A stretch of 5,843 bases of DNA from Actinomycetes bacterium (GTDB lineage Bacteria; Actinomycetota; Actinomycetes; Mycobacteriales; Micromonosporaceae). Below are positions 1-5,843 of the stretch, in pieces. A model generated the notes under the pieces. It did no database searches. It was not told where the DNA came from and saw nothing but the letters and a program-made list of their open reading frames with translations. The stretch lies in the NCBI GenBank assembly GCA_023437285.1, contig JAEZGP010000022.1:1-5843 (forward strand), written 5' to 3'. The position numbers were made by a program, and so were the translations under genes. Each line of letters opens with the position of its first letter. Within the stretch, counting starts at the first letter, position 1.

Positions 1-213
1 GCCCTCAGGCGCGGCCTTCCCGTCGGTCTTCTCGGACGTGGCCGACGGCGTGCTGGCCGACGGCGGGGCGGCGGACTCGGGAGCGGCGGCACCCGACGCG
101 GCGCCGTCCGTCGTACCCGACTTCTCAGCCGTGGGTACGACAGTCTTGGGCTCCTCGTCCGACGGTGCCGTCGAGGTCCCCGTCATCCCCGACTTCGCCT
201 GCGTCTCCGTCAT
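1..213 (-). CDS. N-terminal part of a gyrA-downstream protein, probably DUF3566 membrane protein (3' end outside window)
   Basis: Translating the minus strand from the ATG at 213 gives 71 open codons that run off the window edge, beginning MTETQAKSGM and ending KAAPEG. The visible part is low-complexity and rich in Ala, Ser, Thr, Pro, Glu, Gly, Lys and Asp. It has no Leu, Ile, Phe, Tyr, Trp, Cys, His, Arg or Asn, so it has no membrane segment or folded core and looks intrinsically disordered. In Actinobacteria the gene directly after gyrA usually encodes a protein with a long disordered N-terminus followed by a DUF3566 membrane domain (Rv0007 in M. tuberculosis). The call rests on that position and composition, because the diagnostic domain is not in the window. 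The ATG lies three bases after the gyrA TAG and has an AGGA seven bases upstream, which implies co-transcription and probably translational coupling with gyrA. A second in-frame ATG at codon 10 is a possible but less likely start. Its molecular function is not established. Confidence 0.72.
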   Translation of the reverse strand, partial: MTETQAKSGMTGTSTAPSDEEPKTVVPTAEKSGTTDGAASGAAAPESAAPPSASTPSATSEKTDGKAAPEG

Positions 214-216
214 GGA

Positions 217-3200
217 CTAATCCTGTTCGTCCGGCTCGTCTGCGTTACGAGCTATCGCCACCAAAGTCACACCATCCGGCAGGTCCATTAGCTTGACCCC
301 CATTGTGTTCCGGTCGCGCGTCCTGCGCACCGGCTTCACAGGAGTCCGGATAACTCCACCGTTGGAAGTTATGGCAAACAGCTCATCATCCGGGCTGATC
401 ACCACGGCGCCCACAAGTCCACCACGACGCTGGGTGATCTTCGCGGTGAGGACGCCCTTTCCGCCCCGGCCCTGGAGCGGGTACTCCTCGATCGGGGTCC
501 GCTTGGCGTAGCCGCCGTCGGTCGCGGTCAGTACGTCCATACCGTCCCGGACCACCTCCATGGCCAGCAGCTCGTCGCCGTCGCCGAACCGCATGCCGAT
601 CACCCCGGACGTTGCCCGCCCCATGGGACGCAGCGCCTCGTCGGTGGCCGAGAAACGGATCGCCTGGGCCTTCTTGCTCACCAGTAGCAGGTCGTCCTCC
701 GGTGCGAGGAGGGCGGCGCCCACCAGCTCGTCATTGTCCCGCAGATTGATCGCGATAATGCCGCCCGTGCGGTTCGAGTCGAACTCGCTCAGCGCCGTCT
801 TCTTGACCAACCCGTTCTTTGTCGCCAAGACAAGATACGGCGCGACGTCGTAGTTGGGAATCTCGATGACCTGAGCGATCTGCTCTTCCGGCTGGAACGC
901 CAGCAGGTTCGCCACGTGCTGACCCTTGGCCGTCCGCTGGGCCTCCGGCAGCTCGTACGCCTTGGCGCGGTAGACGCGACCCTTGTTCGTGAGGAACAGG
1001 ATCCAGTCGTGCGTCGAGCAGACGAAGAAGTGGCTGACGATGTCGTCCTGGCGCAGGGTCGCCCCGCTCACGCCCTTGCCGCCGCGCCGCTGCGACCGGT
1101 ACAGGTCGGTCTTGGTGCGCTTGGCGTACCCGGTCCGCGTGATCGTCACGACCACGTCCTCGCGGGCGATCAGGTCCTCGACCGACACCTCGCCGTCGAA
1201 CGGGACGATGCGCGTACGCCGCTCGTCGCCCCACTTCGCCACGACCTCGGCCAGCTCGTCCGAAACGATCTTCCGCTGCCGGGCCGGGGTGGCCAGGATG
1301 TCCTTGAAGTCCTTGATCCGGATCTCGATCTCGGCCAGCTCGTCGATGATCCGCTGCCGCTCCAGGGCGGCTAGGCGGCGCAGCTGCATGTCGAGGATCG
1401 CGGTCGCCTGGATCTCGTCGACGTCGAGCAGCCGCATGAGGCCCGTCTTGGACTCCTCGGCGCTCGGCGAGCGGCGGATCAGGGCAATGACCTCGTCGAG
1501 CAGGTCGAGCGCCTTGACCAGACCGCGCAGGATATGGGCCCGCTCCTCCGCCTTGCGCAGCCGGAAGGCGGTACGCCGCTGGATCACCTGGATCTGGTGG
1601 GCCACGTAGTGGCGCACGAACTGGGCCAGGTTCAGCGTACGCGGCACGCCGTCGACCAGCGCCAACATGTTGGCGCCGAACGTCTCCTGTAGCTGCGTGT
1701 GCTTGTAGAGGTTGTTGAGCACCACCTTGGCGACCGCGTCCCGCTTGAGGACGAGGACGATGCGCATGCCCGTACGGCCGGACGACTCGTCGCGGATGTC
1801 CGCGATGCCGGCGAGCTTGCCCTCGCGGATCAGGTCGGCGATGCGCTCGGCCAGGTTGTCGGGGTTCACCTGGTACGGCAGCTCGGACACGACGAGGCAG
1901 GCGCGGCCGCGCTTGTCCTCCTCGATGTCGACCACGGCGCGCATCCGGATCGAGCCGCGGCCCGTCCGGTACGCCTCCTGGATCGGCGTGGTGCCGACGA
2001 TGAGGCCGCGGGTCGGGAAGTCCGGTCCCTTGACGATCTCCAGGAGCGCGTCGAGCGTCGTGGGCTCGTCCGCCTCGGGGTTGTCCAGGCACCACTGCAC
2101 CGCGGCGCCGATCTCCCGCAGGTTGTGCGGCGGGATCTTCGTGGCCAGGCCGACCGCGATGCCCTCGGAGCCGTTGACGAGCAGGTTCGGGATGCGCGAG
2201 GGCAGGATGGTGGGCTCCTTGGCCCGCCCGTCGTAGTTGTCCTGCATATCGACGGTGTCCTCGTCGATATCGCGCAGCATCTCCATCGCCAGCGGCGCCA
2301 GCCGGGACTCCGTGTTGTGGCTGACGAAGCCGTTGGTGACGAACGCGTGGTCGTCGGTGTCCACCCGGAGGCTGAAGACGGGCTGAACGCCAGCGTCGGT
2401 GATCTCGGTGACCGTCGCGTAGTAGAAGCGACCGTCGACGAGGGGCGTCACGATCTCGCGCACCTCGGCGTCGGAGATCCGCGACAGAATCTCGACCCGG
2501 TCGCGCTCCCAGCGCTCGACCCGGTCGACGTTGTGCTTGCGGAGCCATTCCCGGTCGAGCCCGGTGGCCGCGCCGGCCGCTCGAATGAAGTCGGCGACGA
2601 ACGGCACGTGGTCGGCGCTCAGCGCCGTGCTGGCGACCGGGATGGTGGCCAGGTCGGCCTCGAGCTTGGCCTGCTTGCGGCCGAGGAAACCGACGGTCTG
2701 CGCGAAGATCCGCGCGTCGCGGCGGTTGGTGATGACGACCTTGATCTCGCCTTTGTCGTACGAAACCTGCTTGGCGATGACGCCGAACTCCAGCAGGAGC
2801 TGCTGAACCTCGGCCGCGAGGCGCGCGCTGCGCGTCGAGTACGAGATCTGGATCGTGTTGCGCGGCAGGAGCGAGGACGACCCGTCGCCCTCGAACAGCG
2901 ACTGCAGGAAGGCGCGCTTCACGGCGGGCGAGGATGCCCAGACAAACTGGGGAACCGCTTTGTCCGCGCTCCGAAGACCCACAAGATCTGCCAGTACGCT
3001 GCGCCGCAGCGCGGTCAGGTCCTGAACATCGAGCTCGTAGAGCGTGCTGCCCGACGCGATGGTCCGGCTCGTGATGTAACGCCGGCCGCCGACCGCCAGG
3101 TCGTATGCCGAGACGACGCGCTGGAAGTAGGCATGGTCGACGTTGTTGAAGCCGGCCCGGGTCTCGGACGCCCAGCCCTCGCTGACGAAGGCGCCGGCCA

Positions 3201-3981
3201 GGACGGCGGACTCGACCGCCTCCAGCGCGGGGTAGCCGATCTCCTCGGGGGTCACTCGCTGCATGACCACGCGGTCGCCAGCGGCGATCTCGCCGAGCAG
3301 TTTCCACAGCAGGGTCGGCACCCCGCCCACGTCGACGAGGCACAGCACGGGGTGGTTCGTCGTGCCGGTGAGCTCGTAGCCCTCGCGGGTGCGCAGGCGC
3401 AGCGTGGGGTGCTCACCGGAGTGGAACCACTTGCTGGCGTGCGCCAGGTCGCCGTTGCGGTCGATGACCTTAAGGCTGATGTCGTGGTCGGAGTTGGGCA
3501 GCGCGTCCGGCACGATGTCGCCGATGCGGACCGTGCCCTCGGCGGTGCGGACCAGCGTGTCGCCGGTGACGCAGTAGCGCATCGCCGCCGGGGGGTCGTT
3601 GCCCGGGGAGCCGAAGTTGCCGTTGCCGTCGACCAGCGGGTACCGCATGGACCAGTCCTGGGCCATGCGGACGAGCGCCATGTAGATCGACGAGTCGCCG
3701 TGGGGGTGGAACTGGCCCATCACGTCACCGACGACGCGGGAACACTTCACGTATCCGCGGTCGGGACGGTAGCCCGAGTCGTACATGGCATAAAGGATCT
3801 TGCGGTGTACGGGCTTGAGCCCGTCCCGTACGTCCGGCAGGGCCCGGCTCACGATCACGCTCATCGCGTAGTCGAGATACGAGCGCTGCATCTCCACCTC
3901 GAGCCCGACCGGCTCGATGCGGCCGTGGATCCCGAAATCGGTGCCCGATTCGGTCGGCTCGCCGCCAGGAGTTTCCGTCAC
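217..3981 (-). CDS. gyrA: DNA gyrase subunit A precursor, interrupted by an intein
   Basis: This gene encodes the breakage–reunion subunit of DNA gyrase, which pairs with GyrB as A2B2 in the cytoplasm to introduce negative supercoils. The precursor is 1254 residues; removing the 420-residue intein (137–556) leaves 834, normal for an actinobacterial GyrA. Visible landmarks are the winged-helix segment with the quinolone region [10 protein letters not shown] (92–101), the catalytic Tyr136 in PAAMRY, the tower region after residue 557, the canonical GyrA-box QRRGGKG (964–970) and a second box QGRGGKG (1170–1176) in the C-terminal pinwheel, as in other Actinobacteria. The start is GTG, with AGGG six bases upstream, and the first residues MTETPGG precede the conserved [12 protein letters not shown]. 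The gene follows gyrB by 99 bases and precedes the next gene by three. One oddity is Met101 at the position equal to E. coli Asp87. Another is that the last ~60 codons are poorer in G+C and use rare codons such as ATA and CTA. Identification is essentially certain. Confidence 0.98.
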   Translation of the reverse strand: MTETPGGEPTESGTDFGIHGRIEPVGLEVEMQRSYLDYAMSVIVSRALPDVRDGLKPVHRKILYAMYDSGYRPDRGYVKCSRVVGDVMGQFHPHGDSSIYMALVRMAQDWSMRYPLVDGNGNFGSPGNDPPAAMRYCVTGDTLVRTAEGTVRIGDIVPDALPNSDHDISLKVIDRNGDLAHASKWFHSGEHPTLRLRTREGYELTGTTNHPVLCLVDVGGVPTLLWKLLGEIAAGDRVVMQRVTPEEIGYPALEAVESAVLAGAFVSEGWASETRAGFNNVDHAYFQRVVSAYDLAVGGRRYITSRTIASGSTLYELDVQDLTALRRSVLADLVGLRSADKAVPQFVWASSPAVKRAFLQSLFEGDGSSSLLPRNTIQISYSTRSARLAAEVQQLLLEFGVIAKQVSYDKGEIKVVITNRRDARIFAQTVGFLGRKQAKLEADLATIPVASTALSADHVPFVADFIRAAGAATGLDREWLRKHNVDRVERWERDRVEILSRISDAEVREIVTPLVDGRFYYATVTEITDAGVQPVFSLRVDTDDHAFVTNGFVSHNTESRLAPLAMEMLRDIDEDTVDMQDNYDGRAKEPTILPSRIPNLLVNGSEGIAVGLATKIPPHNLREIGAAVQWCLDNPEADEPTTLDALLEIVKGPDFPTRGLIVGTTPIQEAYRTGRGSIRMRAVVDIEEDKRGRACLVVSELPYQVNPDNLAERIADLIREGKLAGIADIRDESSGRTGMRIVLVLKRDAVAKVVLNNLYKHTQLQETFGANMLALVDGVPRTLNLAQFVRHYVAHQIQVIQRRTAFRLRKAEERAHILRGLVKALDLLDEVIALIRRSPSAEESKTGLMRLLDVDEIQATAILDMQLRRLAALERQRIIDELAEIEIRIKDFKDILATPARQRKIVSDELAEVVAKWGDERRTRIVPFDGEVSVEDLIAREDVVVTITRTGYAKRTKTDLYRSQRRGGKGVSGATLRQDDIVSHFFVCSTHDWILFLTNKGRVYRAKAYELPEAQRTAKGQHVANLLAFQPEEQIAQVIEIPNYDVAPYLVLATKNGLVKKTALSEFDSNRTGGIIAINLRDNDELVGAALLAPEDDLLLVSKKAQAIRFSATDEALRPMGRATSGVIGMRFGDGDELLAMEVVRDGMDVLTATDGGYAKRTPIEEYPLQGRGGKGVLTAKITQRRGGLVGAVVISPDDELFAITSNGGVIRTPVKPVRRTRDRNTMGVKLMDLPDGVTLVAIARNADEPDEQD
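221..224 (-). promoter_or_regulatory. Ribosome binding site (AGGA) of the gene downstream of gyrA
   Basis: On the minus strand AGGA sits inside the last codons of gyrA, overlapping the end of its reading frame, seven bases before the ATG at 213. It decides the start of the downstream gene in favour of codon 1. It also means ribosomes finishing gyrA pass directly over the initiation site. Confidence 0.55.
2314..3573 (-). mobile_element. GyrA intein with homing endonuclease (420 aa) inserted after the catalytic Tyr
   Basis: The insert occupies precursor residues 137–556, exactly between Tyr136 and Thr557, which is the known gyrA insertion site of the M. leprae and M. xenopi inteins. Splicing block A begins with Cys137 (CVTGDTLV). 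Block B is TTNH (207–210), within [12 protein letters not shown]. Block F covers GRFYYATV through [11 protein letters not shown]. Block G is [10 protein letters not shown], ending in His555–Asn556 followed by the +1 nucleophile Thr557. All expected splicing residues are therefore present: Cys1, the block B Thr and His, the penultimate His, the terminal Asn and the +1 Thr. From memory the 420-residue length equals that of the M. leprae GyrA intein and is about twice the 198-residue M. xenopi mini-intein, the difference being the endonuclease. Excision restores MRYTESRL, the normal active-site sequence. The element is in frame with no stop codon, so it looks functional. The boundaries are exact from the motifs; splicing activity is inferred. 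Confidence 0.97.
2458..3240 (-). other. LAGLIDADG homing endonuclease domain inside the GyrA intein
   Basis: This is the central part of the intein, between splicing blocks B and F; the edges are approximate. It contains two LAGLIDADG-type helices: LAGAFVSEG at precursor residues 261–269, with Glu268 in the acidic position, and LQSLFEGDG at 359–367, with Asp366. Between and after them are segments typical of the actinobacterial GyrA intein, including [38 protein letters not shown] and KHNVDR. Enzymes of this family are two-fold pseudo-symmetric and cut the intein-less allele, so the element is copied by recombination. Retention of both acidic residues and an unbroken frame suggest a potentially active nuclease. 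Many inteins keep the fold after losing activity, so activity is not proven. Confidence 0.9.
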
Positions 3982-3987
3982 GATTAA

Positions 3988-3991
3988 CCCT
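3988..3991 (-). promoter_or_regulatory. Ribosome binding site (AGGG) of gyrA
   Basis: On the minus strand AGTAGGG precedes the GTG start at 3981, with six bases between AGGG and the GTG. It is a modest match to the anti-Shine–Dalgarno sequence, but it is the only purine-rich stretch at proper distance and it supports the GTG start. The overlapping hexamer TAGGGT (3992–3987) also fits a TAnnnT -10 pattern that would give a leaderless transcript. I see no good -35 for it, so I do not annotate a promoter. Confidence 0.5.
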
Positions 3992-4016
3992 ACTTTGTCA
4001 CTAATTCGGCAACGGC

Positions 4017-4069
4017 TGTGGATAAGTCAGTGGGCTGACTGTGGATAACGCTGTGGACGGTGTGGAAAA
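4017..4069 (-). promoter_or_regulatory. Cluster of four DnaA-box-like sites in the gyrB–gyrA spacer
   Basis: Reading the minus strand, 4025–4017 and 4048–4040 are each exactly TTATCCACA, the canonical DnaA 9-mer. Positions 4060–4052 read CCGTCCACA, which fits the degenerate Streptomyces consensus (T/C)(T/C)(G/A/C)TCCACA. Positions 4069–4061 read TTTTCCACA, one mismatch from canonical, and abut the third site. All four point the same way, within 53 bases, in the 99-base spacer. An AT-richer stretch of about 26 bases follows on the gyrA side. DnaA is known both as replication initiator and as a transcription factor. Placement upstream of gyrA suggests regulation of gyrA or DnaA titration. The main origin in Actinobacteria is normally between dnaA and dnaN, so I do not call this oriC. 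The sequence matches are certain; the function is inferred. Confidence 0.7.
4025..4040. repeat. Inverted repeat AGTCAG-TGGG-CTGACT between the two exact DnaA boxes
   Basis: A perfect 6-bp inverted repeat with a 4-base loop spans the gap between the two TTATCCACA sites and shares one base pair with each. It has no following T-run in either direction, so it is unlikely to be an intrinsic terminator. It could be an operator half-site pair, a small hairpin in the gyrA leader, or chance. Confidence 0.45.
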
Positions 4070-4080
4070 CCGTGGCAGCC

Positions 4081-5843
<1,763 letters not shown>

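Noticed and set aside
38..220. Small plus-strand open frame of 60 codons at the window start
   Set aside because: It is antisense to the well-placed downstream gene, which has a ribosome site and operon spacing; the plus frame has neither.
3299..3310. TTTCCACA on the plus strand inside the intein
   Set aside because: It is a poor, single match inside the codons for the conserved intein segment LLWKLL, without neighbouring boxes.
731..3343. Long minus-strand open frame (870 codons) in another frame of gyrA
   Set aside because: It is an Arg/Gly/Pro/Ala-rich translation of the out-of-frame gyrA sequence, with no domain. It is a shadow of high third-position GC.
1699..3987. Long open frame on the plus strand (762 codons) antisense to gyrA
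   Set aside because: It lies wholly opposite the conserved gyrA and intein coding sequence, has a composition skewed to Val, Arg, Asp, Gly and Ala, and shows no recognisable motif. Such frames are common opposite high-GC genes.
4025..4040. The inverted repeat as an intrinsic terminator of gyrB
   Set aside because: The stem is only 6 bp and no T-run follows on the minus strand; a Rho-independent terminator is not supported.
3982..4080. The spacer as the chromosomal replication origin
   Set aside because: Actinobacterial oriC normally lies between dnaA and dnaN. Here there are only four boxes and only a short AT-rich stretch, so a regulatory or titration role is more economical.

Overview
The window is a high-GC actinobacterial gyrase locus read entirely on the minus strand: gyrB (5' end outside the window), a 99-base spacer, gyrA, then the start of a small downstream gene (3' end outside the window). 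The order gyrB–gyrA–(disordered-N-terminus membrane protein of the DUF3566 kind) is the conserved arrangement beside the chromosomal origin of Actinobacteria. GTG starts, strong third-position G/C bias, the actinobacterial GyrB signatures ([15 protein letters not shown]-terminal KDVRFLDI) and a second GyrA-box in the GyrA C-terminal domain all agree with this. The GyrB text resembles filamentous actinomycetes such as Micromonosporaceae more than mycobacteria, but I cannot name a genus with confidence.

Region by region on the minus strand: 5843–4081 is GyrB, visible from just before the ATP-site DNGRGIP motif to its natural stop. Positions 4080–3982 are the spacer, which is dense in sequences matching DnaA boxes (two exact TTATCCACA and two variants, all in one orientation) with a small perfect inverted repeat between the two exact boxes. 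Positions 3981–217 are GyrA, whose reading frame is interrupted in-frame by a 420-residue intein (3573–2314) placed exactly after the catalytic tyrosine. The intein carries both splicing blocks and a LAGLIDADG homing endonuclease with both acidic residues present. Positions 213–1 are the first 71 codons of the next gene, three bases after the gyrA stop.

GyrA and GyrB form the A2B2 DNA gyrase that introduces negative supercoils. Because the intein separates the catalytic Tyr136 from the following conserved TESRLAPL segment, active gyrase should depend on protein splicing. The spacer boxes raise the possibility that gyrA expression, or local DnaA titration, is tied to replication initiation. 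Two drug-site positions carry unusual residues: Met at the GyrA position equal to E. coli Asp87, and Ala at the GyrB position equal to E. coli Arg136.

No tRNA, rRNA, CRISPR array, insertion sequence or convincing terminator is visible. The most noteworthy elements are the DnaA-box cluster between gyrB and gyrA and the full-length, apparently intact homing intein. The intein belongs to a known class; the box cluster is the less expected feature.
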